A stretch of 14,597 nt of DNA from Chloroflexota bacterium (lineage in GTDB: Bacteria > Chloroflexota > Anaerolineae > Anaerolineales > Villigracilaceae), in assembly GCA_020217065.1 (NCBI GenBank), contig JAIWOB010000137.1, forward strand, positions 1 through 14,597. The letters run 5' to 3'. The number at the start of each line of letters is the position of its first letter. Positions within the stretch are counted from its first letter, which is position 1. The position numbers were made by a program, and so were the translations under genes. Positions 1 through 6,258 of this stretch are shown here, piece after piece. Below the pieces are notes generated by a model. The model was not told where the DNA came from, searched no databases, and saw only the letters and a program-made list of their open reading frames with translations.

Positions 1-176
1 CTTGAATTGAAGTATATCGAGCGGGTGAGCAGCCACCACGCCCCGACGTTTTTCCGCGCCCGCCGCAGCCCGATGTGCGTCCCCCGCGCGCGGAGATACT
101 CCGCCGCTTCTTTTCCCTCCTCGCAGCAGGCGGAGACCGCATCCAAAAATTTTTCGCGCCATTCAGCGTGATTCAT
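1..176 (-). CDS. Unrecognised protein, 5' part only (runs off the window)
   Basis: The frame is open from ATG at 176 to the window edge (58 codons). It begins MNHAEWREKFLDAV, continues with an acidic, Cys-Cys-containing helix-like stretch, and ends with an Arg-rich segment followed by Trp-Trp and an I-Y-F-N-S strand. The composition looks like real protein rather than a shadow frame. An in-frame ATG seven codons upstream (195-197) would add MTVTFID but lies inside the terminator hairpin of the preceding gene. Neither start has a visible Shine-Dalgarno sequence. No family was recognised. It follows glyQS on the same strand, but the hairpin between them suggests separate transcription. Confidence 0.45.
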   Translation of the reverse strand, partial: MNHAEWREKFLDAVSACCEEGKEAAEYLRARGTHIGLRRARKNVGAWWLLTRSIYFNS

Positions 177-180
177 GTCT

Positions 181-217
181 ATAAAAGTGACTGTCATCGG
201 GAAGATGACAGTCACTT
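181..217 (-). terminator. Intrinsic terminator of glyQS
   Basis: A perfect 13-bp inverted repeat (arms 185-197 and 205-217, 7-nt loop) lies 12 nt past the glyQS stop. Read on the minus strand it is followed by TTTTAT, a short U-tract. It also sits directly before, or over, the start of the next minus-strand gene, so it could influence that gene as well. Confidence 0.75.
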
Positions 218-229
218 GGCAGTGAGTTT

Positions 230-3200
230 TTAGAACCCTTCGAGTTTGCTCAAATCCGCCATGCCTTTGGACAGGTTGGAAACTTGTCCCACCAGCGCAA
301 GGCGGTTTTGCCTGACCTTTTCATCCTCCGCCATGACCATGACTTTATCAAAGAAAGCGGTGATGGAGGGGATGAGATTCTTGACAGCGGCGAGAAAGTC
401 GTCAACGCTGTTAAACGTTGAACGTTCGGCGTTTAACGCCTGATACAGTTTCTTTTCTTCCTCCGCTTCAAACAACTGTTCATTGATAATTGGTAATTGG
501 TGATTGGTAATTGACGCGGCGCGGATGATTCTCACACATCTCGCGAACCCATCCAGAATGTTCGACCAATCTTCGCGCTTGACCCACTCCTGCAACTGTT
601 TGACGGCGCGAAGCGCGCCCGCGGGGTTGTTCGACTGCGCGGCGAGAATCGCTTCGACCACGTCGTGCTTGAATCCCATCTCGCCCAAGAGAACTTTCAG
701 CCGTCCCGCGATAAATTCGAGGACTTGCGCCTTGACTTCTTCCTTGACCTCAATCGGCTGCAACTTGGCGGAGCGATTCACCGCCTCGGCAAGGTCAAAG
801 TCGAGGTCATGCTCAATCAGCGGCTGCACCACCCCAATGGCGGCGCGGCGCAGACCGAAGGGGTCTTTCGCGCCGGTGGGAGCAAGCCCCGCGGCGAAGA
901 GCCCGACCAGCGAATCGATTCTATCCGTCAAAGCCACCGCCACGCCGATTTTGCTGCGCGGGACGGGTTGGTACTGCTCGGCAATCGCCTGCGCCACTTC
1001 GGGCGTTTCTCCGCTGCGGAGCGCGTACTCGCCGCCGATGATTCCTTGCAGCGAGGTCATCTCCGTCACCATCTGAGTCGCCAGGTCGGCTTTGGCGAGA
1101 TACACGGCGCGCCCCAGCGGTTTGATTTCTTCCACGCCTTTGAATCCGAGCAGCCGACCGACTTCCGCGCCGAGTTTCAACATGCGGTCGGATTTATCCA
1201 ACATCGAGCCGAGTTTGGTCTGGAAGGTGAGCGCCGCGAGCTTGGGGCGGTATGCTTCGAGTTTGAGTTTAAGGTCTTCGCGGACGAAGAAGTTTGCGTC
1301 GGCAAAGCGCGCGCCCAACACATGCTCGTTTCCCTGACGCACCAAATCAACGCCAAGGTCGTCGCCGTTGCGGATGGCGATGAAGTGGGGGAGTAATTGG
1401 TAATTGGTAATTGGAGATTGGTCGGCTTGCCCTGAGCGCGTCGAAGGATTGGCGACGGGGAAATATCTCTGGTGTTTTTTCATCACCGAGATTAAAACGT
1501 CTTTCGGCAGTTGCAAAAATTCGGGGTCGAAGCCGCCCATGACGGCGGTGGGCATTTCAACCAAATTGGCAACTTCGTTGAGCAAGGGCGAGTCTTGACT
1601 CGCCCCTACAAAATCGAATATGGCTTGTCCGCCAATCAGGGACGCGGCTTGATTCACCTGCTCGACGATGGAAGATTTGCGTTCTTCGATGTCGAGAATA
1701 ATCCCCGCCTCGCGGATGAGTTCAAAATATTTGTCGGCGGAGGGAATCACGATTTCGGGGGAATCATAAGGACGCAGCCCGCGAGTCACATTACCGCTCA
1801 CTACGCCGGCATATTCAAACGGGATGACGGTTTCGCCGAACAGGGCGACGTACCAGCGAATCGGGCGCGAAAAGGCGACTCCGCTGTCGTTCCAACGCAT
1901 GGACTTTTCAAATTTGATTTCAGCGACGAGTTTGGGAAGCGCTTCCGCCAACACGTCGGGAGCCGGGCGTCCCTTTTGTTTGACGACGGCAAAGACGTAT
2001 TTGCCGCCATCCTGTTCGCGGACTTCAAGGTCTTCCACGCGGACGTTGTTCTTTTTGGCGAAGCCTTCGGCGGCTTTGGTGTAGGACAAGCTTCCAACTT
2101 GTCCCGTTACAAACGGGGTTGGCAAGTCGGAGACTTGCCCTACGAGGGCTTTGTCGGCGGGCGGTCCTTTGACGAGGTCTTCGCGGTCGGGCTGATTCGG
2201 GGCGAGGGAATCAACCGCCACGACGAGCCGCCTGGGGGTGGCGAAAATCCGCGCTCCTTCATAGGCGAGATGAAGTTCGGTTAAAAGATTCGGTACGCGG
2301 GCAGATAAAAATTCGCGGGCGGAATCCACATCAGAAGCGGGGAGTTCTTCCACGCCGATTTCAAAGAGCAGAGTTTGGGGATTGGAGATTGGAGAGTAGT
2401 CGGGTTTACTAATCTCTAATCTCTGTTCTCTACTCTCTTTTAACATTGGATATTCCAACGCTTTGCGCTGTTCCAAATAGGTTTCGGCGGTGCGGCGGGC
2501 AAGTTCGCGGATGCGGCGGAAGACGGCTTGACGTTCGGTCAGGCTGACCGCGCCGCGCGTGTCGAGGATGTTGAAGAGGTGCGAGCATTTGAGGACGTAG
2601 TCGTGCGCGGGGAGAACCAACCCCTGCGCGAGACAGGCTTCGGCTTCGCGCTCGAATCGCTCGAAGGTTTCGCGCATGGCTGGCACGTCGGCGACTTCAA
2701 AGTAATATTTGCTATGCTCAAACTCTTCCTGACGGCGGACATCGCCGTAGGTGATTTGGTCGTTCCACGGCAGTTCCCACGCGGATTTGGCGTTGTGCAA
2801 GCCGATGAGGATGCGCTCCAGCCCGTAGGTGATTTCCACCGAGACGGGGTCGAGCGTCACTCCGCCCATTTGCTGAAAGTAGGTGAATTGGGTAATTTCC
2901 TGCCCGTCGAGCCAGACCTCCCAGCCGAGTCCCCACGCGGAGATGGCGGGCTGCTCCCAGTTGTCTTCCACAAAGCGGATGTCGTGGCGGCGCGGGTCAA
3001 TGCCGATGGCTTTGAGCGATTCAAGATAGAGTTCCTGCGGGTTGCCGGGGTCGGGTTTGAGGATGACCTGAAATTGATAATGCTGCTGGAAGCGGTTGGG
3101 GTTCTCGCCGTAACGCCCGTCGTCGGGGCGGATGGACGGCTCGACGTAGGCGACGTTCCACGGTTCGGGTCCCAGCACGCGGAGGAAGGTGGCGGGGTTC

Positions 3201-3307
3201 ATCGTCCCCGCGCCGACTTGGGTGTAGTAGGGCTGCCATAATACGCAGCCTTTCTCCGCCCAGAATTGTTGCAGTTCGAGGATGACTTGTTGGAAGTTGA
3301 GGGGCAT
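230..3307 (-). CDS. glyQS: Glycyl-tRNA synthetase, fused alpha and beta chains
   Basis: Charges tRNA-Gly with glycine in the cytoplasm. It is the bacterial alpha/beta type joined into one 1025-residue chain. Residues 1-290 are the catalytic alpha part, with the conserved [12 protein letters not shown] stretch from residue 68 and [15 protein letters not shown] from 127. Residues 291-310 form a linker. From about 313 ([14 protein letters not shown]) the beta part runs through KHQRYFPV at 611 to a C-terminal DALR-like anticodon-binding helix region ([14 protein letters not shown]). The start fits the normal GlyQ N-terminus. No Shine-Dalgarno is visible before it. The linker and beta part contain several short repeat-derived inserts (residues 291-310, 389-409, 565-576, 621-638, about 931-943, about 1006-1014), while the alpha part has none. 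The reading frame is intact throughout, so the gene is presumably functional. A TATAAT lies 45 nt upstream of the ATG. Confidence 0.97.
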   Translation of the reverse strand: MPLNFQQVILELQQFWAEKGCVLWQPYYTQVGAGTMNPATFLRVLGPEPWNVAYVEPSIRPDDGRYGENPNRFQQHYQFQVILKPDPGNPQELYLESLKAIGIDPRRHDIRFVEDNWEQPAISAWGLGWEVWLDGQEITQFTYFQQMGGVTLDPVSVEITYGLERILIGLHNAKSAWELPWNDQITYGDVRRQEEFEHSKYYFEVADVPAMRETFERFEREAEACLAQGLVLPAHDYVLKCSHLFNILDTRGAVSLTERQAVFRRIRELARRTAETYLEQRKALEYPMLKESREQRLEISKPDYSPISNPQTLLFEIGVEELPASDVDSAREFLSARVPNLLTELHLAYEGARIFATPRRLVVAVDSLAPNQPDREDLVKGPPADKALVGQVSDLPTPFVTGQVGSLSYTKAAEGFAKKNNVRVEDLEVREQDGGKYVFAVVKQKGRPAPDVLAEALPKLVAEIKFEKSMRWNDSGVAFSRPIRWYVALFGETVIPFEYAGVVSGNVTRGLRPYDSPEIVIPSADKYFELIREAGIILDIEERKSSIVEQVNQAASLIGGQAIFDFVGASQDSPLLNEVANLVEMPTAVMGGFDPEFLQLPKDVLISVMKKHQRYFPVANPSTRSGQADQSPITNYQLLPHFIAIRNGDDLGVDLVRQGNEHVLGARFADANFFVREDLKLKLEAYRPKLAALTFQTKLGSMLDKSDRMLKLGAEVGRLLGFKGVEEIKPLGRAVYLAKADLATQMVTEMTSLQGIIGGEYALRSGETPEVAQAIAEQYQPVPRSKIGVAVALTDRIDSLVGLFAAGLAPTGAKDPFGLRRAAIGVVQPLIEHDLDFDLAEAVNRSAKLQPIEVKEEVKAQVLEFIAGRLKVLLGEMGFKHDVVEAILAAQSNNPAGALRAVKQLQEWVKREDWSNILDGFARCVRIIRAASITNHQLPIINEQLFEAEEEKKLYQALNAERSTFNSVDDFLAAVKNLIPSITAFFDKVMVMAEDEKVRQNRLALVGQVSNLSKGMADLSKLEGF
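269..289. repeat. Short palindrome in glyQS, GGACAAGTT type
   Basis: Arms GGACAGGTT and AACTTGTCC flank a GGA centre, with one mismatch between the arms. In glyQS frame it encodes VGQVSNLS near the C-terminus. It is the same family as the elements at 2084 and 2121. Confidence 0.7.
484..513. repeat. AT-rich ATTGGTAATTGG-type repeat in glyQS
   Basis: Tandem copies of TTGGTAAT/TTGGTGAT inside the beta part. In glyQS frame they read roughly [13 protein letters not shown]. The composition contrasts sharply with the GC-rich gene around it. A close relative lies at 1393-1420. Confidence 0.7.
1393..1420. repeat. AT-rich ATTGGTAATTGG-type repeat in glyQS
   Basis: Three tandem TAATTGG units followed by AGATTGG. 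In glyQS frame this is [10 protein letters not shown] (about residues 630-639), directly after the [10 protein letters not shown] motif. It abuts a second element at 1423-1448. Confidence 0.75.
1423..1448. repeat. GC-rich repeat-like insert, encodes PSTRSGQA
   Basis: The stretch around CTTGCCCTGAGCGCGTCGAA encodes PSTRSGQA (residues 621-628) on the glyQS strand. It has a composition unlike the adjoining AT-rich element and is not part of the normal beta-subunit sequence as I know it. Only one copy is in the window, so calling it a dispersed repeat is inference. Confidence 0.5.
1586..1605. repeat. Palindrome in glyQS, GGGCGAGTC arms
   Basis: Perfect 9-bp arms GGGCGAGTC (1586-1594) and GACTCGCCC (1597-1605) around TT. 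In glyQS frame it forms the core of [12 protein letters not shown] (residues 565-576). Confidence 0.65.
2084..2104. repeat. Short palindrome in glyQS, GGACAAGTT type
   Basis: Arms GGACAAGCT and AACTTGTCC around TCC, one mismatch. It encodes part of TGQVGSLSY. Together with the next element it makes a double insert at residues 389-409, just before the conserved [11 protein letters not shown]. Confidence 0.75.
2121..2139. repeat. Short palindrome in glyQS, GGCAAGTC type
   Basis: Perfect 8-bp arms GGCAAGTC and GACTTGCC around GGA. It encodes VGQVSDLP, nearly the same peptide as the C-terminal element at 269-289. Confidence 0.75.
2378..2437. repeat. AT-rich repeat pair forming the alpha-beta linker of glyQS
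   Basis: ATTGGAGATTGGAGAGTAG (from 2381) and a partly complementary tract of CTAATCTCTAATCTC type (from 2409) face each other as a loose inverted repeat. They encode residues 291-310, exactly the junction between the alpha and beta parts. The same style of sequence occurs at 3311-3340. Confidence 0.7.
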
Positions 3308-3310
3308 GGT

Positions 3311-3340
3311 AGTTGGAGAGTGGATGATTAGATGATTAGA
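3311..3340. repeat. AT-rich GGAGAG/GATGATTA repeat in the glyQS 5' UTR
   Basis: AGTTGGAGAGTGGATGATTA followed by GATGATTAGA occupies almost all of the predicted glyQS leader. It resembles the linker repeat (TTGGAGAGTAGT). No ribosome-binding site is visible in it. Confidence 0.5.
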
Positions 3341-3344
3341 GCAG

Positions 3345-3435
3345 TGCGGGGATTATACCCGATGGGGCATGGGAAATGACGGCGGCTTCGCGCGGCTTTT
3401 TCTATGGGGGAGTTGGTTCTGTCTGGGCGAAGCGC
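3345..3435. repeat. 91-bp direct repeat, copy 1
   Basis: Matches 4186-4276 at 89 of 91 positions, at a constant offset of 841. It lies between the toxin-like gene and glyQS. Its left end carries the TATAAT that faces glyQS. Confidence 0.95.
3352..3357 (-). promoter_or_regulatory. -10 box of the glyQS promoter
   Basis: A perfect TATAAT on the minus strand, 44 nt from the glyQS ATG. Transcription would begin near 3345. No good -35 box is found at 16-18 bp; the best hexamers (GTCATT, TCATTT) are poor. It is contained in the 91-bp repeat. Confidence 0.55.
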
Positions 3436-3458
3436 CCGCGAACGGGAAAGCGGCAGCG

Positions 3459-3830
3459 CTAAATGTACCGAAGTTGATTCTGCATTTCTTCAGCGGCGAC
3501 GGTATCCAGAAGGGCGAGCAATTTGGCGACGACCTCCGCGTCCCTGCGCCGTTTGGCGATAATCACCCCGTAGTGTTTCATGCCCTCTTCCAGAAATCTT
3601 CTATGTTGTTTTTCAAAATCCACGCGGTTGTGGGTGACGATGGCGCGGCGGAGCGAAACCGCGTATAGCATTTGCTCGTCGTCCGATTTCCCCAGCGTAC
3701 CCGCGTCGCGGGCGGATAAAACGTCAAAGCCGCGCGTCCGCAGATTTTCCACAATGCCCGCCGAAACGTCCTCGTCGAAATACAGATGGATGTATAAGGA
3801 CGAAAATTCTTCCGGGGCGTCTTTAGTCAT
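3459..3830 (-). CDS. DUF5615 PIN-like protein, probable toxin of a toxin-antitoxin pair
   Basis: A 123-residue protein with the layout of DUF5615 PIN-like nucleases. It has an acidic pair after the first strand (YFDEDV, D19/E20/D21), the RTRGFDVLSARDAGTLGKSDDE segment (residues 31-52) with D50/D51, then IVTHNRVDF at 64-72 ending in D71. These acidic residues are the expected metal-binding set. The start overlaps the end of the DUF433 gene by 8 nt, so the pair is co-transcribed and probably translationally coupled. DUF433 plus DUF5615 pairs are commonly regarded as VapBC-like toxin-antitoxin modules. Target RNA and actual toxicity cannot be read from the sequence. The RNase role is from family knowledge. 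Confidence 0.85.
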   Translation of the reverse strand: MTKDAPEEFSSLYIHLYFDEDVSAGIVENLRTRGFDVLSARDAGTLGKSDDEQMLYAVSLRRAIVTHNRVDFEKQHRRFLEEGMKHYGVIIAKRRRDAEVVAKLLALLDTVAAEEMQNQLRYI

Positions 3831-4182
3831 GCGCGGGGACTCGATTTAACTCGATATATTTTTCGATTTCGTCCCGATGGTCGTCATAATACCCAAGCGC
3901 GTCGAAAATCTGCGCGAGACGCAAATGCGGCAGGCTGCGGGCAATGTCGTCCACGCTTTCGCCGAACTTCCAACGCTCCACAATCGCGCGGACGGGCGTG
4001 CGCGTGCCTTTAATCACAGGCTCGCCGCCTAAAATGGAAGGGACGCTCTCCACGTAAGGATGGCCAGAAAGGGAAGGCGTATGCTCCGCAGAAACAAGCG
4101 ACTGGCGCAGCCGCTGAATCTCCGCTTCCAATGCGTCTAAACGGCGGATGACTGTTTGCAGGTCAAGGGCAAATTCGGTCAT
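3823..4182 (-). CDS. DUF433 family protein, probable antitoxin
   Basis: 119 residues. Residues 5-30 form a heptad-like helix (LQTVIRRLDALEAEIQRLRQ), a likely dimerising coiled coil. After a loop, residues 50-110 match DUF433: LGGEPVIKGTRTPVRAIVE, then GESVDDIARSLPHL and FDALGYYDDHRDEIEKYI. The domain is a small helix-turn-helix-like fold found in antitoxins beside DUF5615 toxins. The antitoxin comes first in the operon, as is usual. The ATG lies only 10 nt beyond a perfect TATAAT, with no Shine-Dalgarno, so the mRNA is probably leaderless or nearly so. The N-terminal coiled coil is longer than in minimal DUF433 proteins. Autoregulation of the TATAAT inside the adjoining 91-bp repeat is a reasonable guess. 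Confidence 0.85.
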   Translation of the reverse strand: MTEFALDLQTVIRRLDALEAEIQRLRQSLVSAEHTPSLSGHPYVESVPSILGGEPVIKGTRTPVRAIVERWKFGESVDDIARSLPHLRLAQIFDALGYYDDHRDEIEKYIELNRVPAHD

Positions 4183-4185
4183 AGT

Positions 4186-4276
4186 TGCGGGGATTATACC
4201 CGATGGGACATGGGAAACGACGGCGGCTTCGCGCGGCTTTTTCTATGGGGGAGTTGGTTCTGTCTGGGCGAAGCGC
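4186..4276. repeat. 91-bp direct repeat, copy 2
   Basis: Second copy of the repeat at 3345-3435 with two substitutions. It lies directly upstream of the DUF433 start codon. Together the two copies bracket the whole two-gene module. Confidence 0.95.
4193..4198 (-). promoter_or_regulatory. -10 box of the toxin-antitoxin promoter
   Basis: TATAAT on the minus strand, 10 nt from the DUF433 ATG. A start 7-11 nt downstream falls at 4186-4182, at or just before the A of the ATG. The -35 region is weak, as in the other repeat copy. Confidence 0.55.
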
Positions 4277-4491
4277 GGCGGCGTCCCCGGCGGTTTCATC
4301 CGCGCAAAACGCCCCCTTCCAAGCGCCGCGAGGACGAAGGGCTACTCGGCTGCGGGTTGTAGTTTCCTCTTCCAGCGCGTGGAGGATGGCGCGCAGGACG
4401 CGGCAGCCGCGCCGCCAAAGCCAAACGCGGCGGCTTGCGACGAAAGATGCGCGGCGGCAAAGACTCAAAGAAAACGCTTAAACTCTAGCGG
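4277..4491. other. Gene-free GC-rich stretch between divergent promoters
   Basis: Nothing convincing is coded here. Open frames exist on both strands, but they are Arg/Ala/Pro-rich, overlap each other and the DUF433 start, and have no start signals. The stretch continues from the 91-bp repeat without a clear boundary, so it may be the remainder of a longer repeat or of a decayed gene. A small GCCGCC/GGCGGC stem occurs near 4410-4437. No T-box or other riboswitch pattern was seen. Confidence 0.4.
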
Positions 4492-4521
4492 TTAAAAACG
4501 CGAAGGAAAGTGCGATATAAT
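4492..4521 (+). promoter_or_regulatory. glgC promoter
   Basis: TTAAAA (4492-4497, four of six matches to the -35 consensus), an 18-bp spacer, and a perfect TATAAT (4516-4521). The start would be near 4528, giving a leader of about 77 nt before glgC. Confidence 0.6.
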
Positions 4522-4550
4522 TCAACAAATAAGGGAGGCGACACCGCAGG

Positions 4551-4595
4551 ATGCACGACATGAATAAAACGGTCGAAAGGAACAGCAAGAATTAG
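4551..4595 (+). CDS. Possible 14-codon leader ORF before glgC
   Basis: ATG at 4551 opens the frame MHDMNKTVERNSKN, ending in TAG at 4593-4595. GGGAGG lies upstream (4533-4538), 12 nt away and so rather far for a ribosome-binding site. The TAG overlaps the AGGAGA (4594-4599) that serves glgC, whose ATG follows at 4605. Such an arrangement would couple translation of glgC to the small ORF. It is too short to show coding bias, and the arrangement could be chance. Confidence 0.25.
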   Translation: MHDMNKTVERNSKN

Positions 4596-4604
4596 GAGAC
4601 AAGT

Positions 4605-5858
4605 ATGCCTTCGCTCAACGACATCCTGGCAGTTATTTTAGGCGGCGGACGCGGCGCCCGCCTTTACCCTCTGACGCAAATGCGCTCCAAGCCCGCCGTT
4701 CCGATAGCGGGCAAATACCGCCTGATTGACATCCCCATCAGCAACTGCATCAACTCCGAAATTTACAAAATCGCCATCCTGACTCAATTTAACTCGGTTT
4801 CCCTGCACCGTCATATCACCCGCAGCTACAATTTTGACGCCTTTCATTCCGGCTGGGTTCAGATTTGGGCCGCCGAACAAACCATCGAAAGCGCAGACTG
4901 GTATCAAGGCACTGCCGACGCCGTCCGTAAACAAACTCTGGAAATCGCCTCCAGCGGAGCGAAACATGTCCTTATTCTTGCCGGAGACCATCTTTACCGC
5001 ATGAATTACAAAGCGATGGCGGAGTACCATTGGGAAAATCAGGCGGACATCACCGTCGCCGTCCAGCCGGTGACAACCGAAGAAGCCCCGCGCTTTGGCA
5101 TTCTCAAACGCGAAGCCAGCGGCAAGATTTCCTCCTTTGTCGAAAAGCCCAAAGACCCGGAAGTCCAAAAGAATTTCATCAGCCGCGACGACCCCATCCG
5201 CCCCTTCCTCGGCTCAATGGGCATTTATCTCTTCCGCACCAAGGTCCTGATGGAATTGCTCGGCAAATTTCCCGACCACGACGATTTCGGCGGCGACATC
5301 ATCCCCGAAGCCATTAAATCGCACAAAGTTTTCGGTTTCGACTTCAACGGGTATTGGCAGGACATCGGGACTATCCGTTCCTTCTACGAAACCGGGCTCA
5401 TGCTCACAACCCCAAATTCTCCCTTTAAATTTCACGACGCAAAAGAGCCAATCTACACCGACACAAATTTCCTGCCCGGCTCCATCATCGAAGACTGCAA
5501 ATTGAAGGACGTTCTTTTAGCGGAAGGCTGCCGCGTTCTCGGCTCCGACATCAGCCATTCCATCATCGGCATACGCAGCCAGATTTCCTCCGGCTGCGTC
5601 ATCCGCGACACAATCGTCATGGGCTCCGATTATTACGAGCGCGACATTGAAGGCGTTCCCATCGGAATCGGGGAAAACTGTCATATCGAAGGCGCAATCT
5701 TAGACAAGAATGTGAGAGTCGGCAGCGGGGTGGTTATTCTGCCCTTCCCGCGCGGAACCGATATTGACCACGCAAGATGGTACGTGCGCGACGGAATCGT
5801 CGTCATTCCCAAAAACGCCGAGATTCAACCCGGCGTTCGCATCGCCCCCGAAACCTGA
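4605..5858 (+). CDS. glgC: Glucose-1-phosphate adenylyltransferase (ADP-glucose pyrophosphorylase)
   Basis: Makes ADP-glucose from ATP and glucose-1-phosphate, the committed step of bacterial glycogen synthesis. 417 residues, full length. The N-terminal nucleotidyltransferase part shows GGGRGARLYPLT (13-24), SKPAVP with K29, KYRLIDIP (37-44), WYQGTADAVRK (99-109), AGDHLYRMNY (126-135; D128 matches the catalytic Asp of the family), FVEKP (178-182, sugar-phosphate binding) and GYWQDIGTI. The C-terminal 130 residues are a left-handed beta-helix, including MGSDYYE, which is closer to the cyanobacterial/plant version than to the enterobacterial one. The start is set by AGGAGA with a short spacer. 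Small deviations are AGKYRL where GGKYRL is usual and RMNY where RMDY is usual. It is a single-gene unit with its own promoter and terminator; no other glycogen gene is in the window. Confidence 0.96.
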   Translation: MPSLNDILAVILGGGRGARLYPLTQMRSKPAVPIAGKYRLIDIPISNCINSEIYKIAILTQFNSVSLHRHITRSYNFDAFHSGWVQIWAAEQTIESADWYQGTADAVRKQTLEIASSGAKHVLILAGDHLYRMNYKAMAEYHWENQADITVAVQPVTTEEAPRFGILKREASGKISSFVEKPKDPEVQKNFISRDDPIRPFLGSMGIYLFRTKVLMELLGKFPDHDDFGGDIIPEAIKSHKVFGFDFNGYWQDIGTIRSFYETGLMLTTPNSPFKFHDAKEPIYTDTNFLPGSIIEDCKLKDVLLAEGCRVLGSDISHSIIGIRSQISSGCVIRDTIVMGSDYYERDIEGVPIGIGENCHIEGAILDKNVRVGSGVVILPFPRGTDIDHARWYVRDGIVVIPKNAEIQPGVRIAPET

Positions 5859-5881
5859 TTTAATTCGCCTCCGCCTTCTTC

Positions 5882-5917
5882 AGCCGTAAGGAGTTCTCCT
5901 CTTTACGGCTTTGCGTT
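5882..5917 (+). terminator. Terminator after glgC
   Basis: Arms AGCCGTAA (5882-5889) and TTACGGCT (5903-5910) with an inner GGAG/CTCC stem and a small bulge. They are followed by TTGCGTT, a poor U-tract. It starts 23 nt past the glgC stop. Confidence 0.6.
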
Positions 5918-5991
5918 AAGCGCGGGGCTGCGTTTTGCAATTTAATTGCAAGCGCCGGGCGCGGAGACCGCTCAAGTCCGCGATAAAATTA

Positions 5992-6000
5992 TGCTATACT
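5992..6000 (+). promoter_or_regulatory. Extended -10 promoter of the long plus-strand operon
   Basis: TGCTATACT fits the extended -10 form TGnTATAAT with one change. No good -35 is seen at 17 bp, which an extended -10 can tolerate. Only 9 nt separate it from the first ATG. Confidence 0.55.
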
Positions 6001-6009
6001 CGCTTATAT

Positions 6010-6258
6010 ATGAAGCAGCCGCGCGAATATTGGAACGATTGGGCAGAGATTCTGCGACGCTACCGTCTTGACCGTCTCGCCTTAACCTTCCTGGAAGCGG
6101 GCGCGCCCCTTGCTCTGCTTGGCGCCCAACTCCTTCACTTTAGCCGCGGACTGGTCGCCAGCGACCAACTCGCCGCTTTGGCGTTAACGCTCGAAGAGGA
6201 AAAAGAAATGCGCGCCTTCGCCTCCTTTCTCGCGCAAGAAGAAAAGGCTTCCTCATGA
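6010..6258 (+). CDS. Small unrecognised soluble protein, first gene of the operon
   Basis: 82 residues from ATG 6010 (MKQPREYWNDWAEILRRYRL). A longer in-frame form could start at TTG 5935, but that would lie upstream of the promoter, so the short form is preferred. No Shine-Dalgarno is visible, and the ATG falls about where transcription should begin, pointing to a leaderless mRNA. The protein appears fully helical: a basic N-terminal helix, an amphipathic or hydrophobic helix (residues 22-45, ALTFLEAGAPLALLGAQLLH) that could sit on a membrane surface, and an acidic Ala/Leu/Glu-rich tail. No domain was recognised. The end overlaps the next start by 4 nt (ATGA), so translation is coupled to the membrane protein that follows. 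Confidence 0.7.
   Translation: MKQPREYWNDWAEILRRYRLDRLALTFLEAGAPLALLGAQLLHFSRGLVASDQLAALALTLEEEKEMRAFASFLAQEEKASS

Noticed and set aside
504..3241. Long plus-strand frames opposite glyQS (504-1076, 665-1396, 1511-2284, 2528-3241)
   Set aside because: They are antisense to a clear full-length glyQS, have no start signals, and no recognisable protein sequence. High GC keeps stops rare.
3308..3345. T-box or glycine riboswitch before glyQS
   Set aside because: The leader is only about 38 nt and consists of AT-rich repeat; there is no space for a specifier loop or antiterminator.
4148..4495. Frames on both strands in the stretch between the two divergent promoters
   Set aside because: They are mutually overlapping, Arg/Pro/Ala-rich and lack ribosome-binding sites; the minus-strand one overlaps the DUF433 start out of frame.
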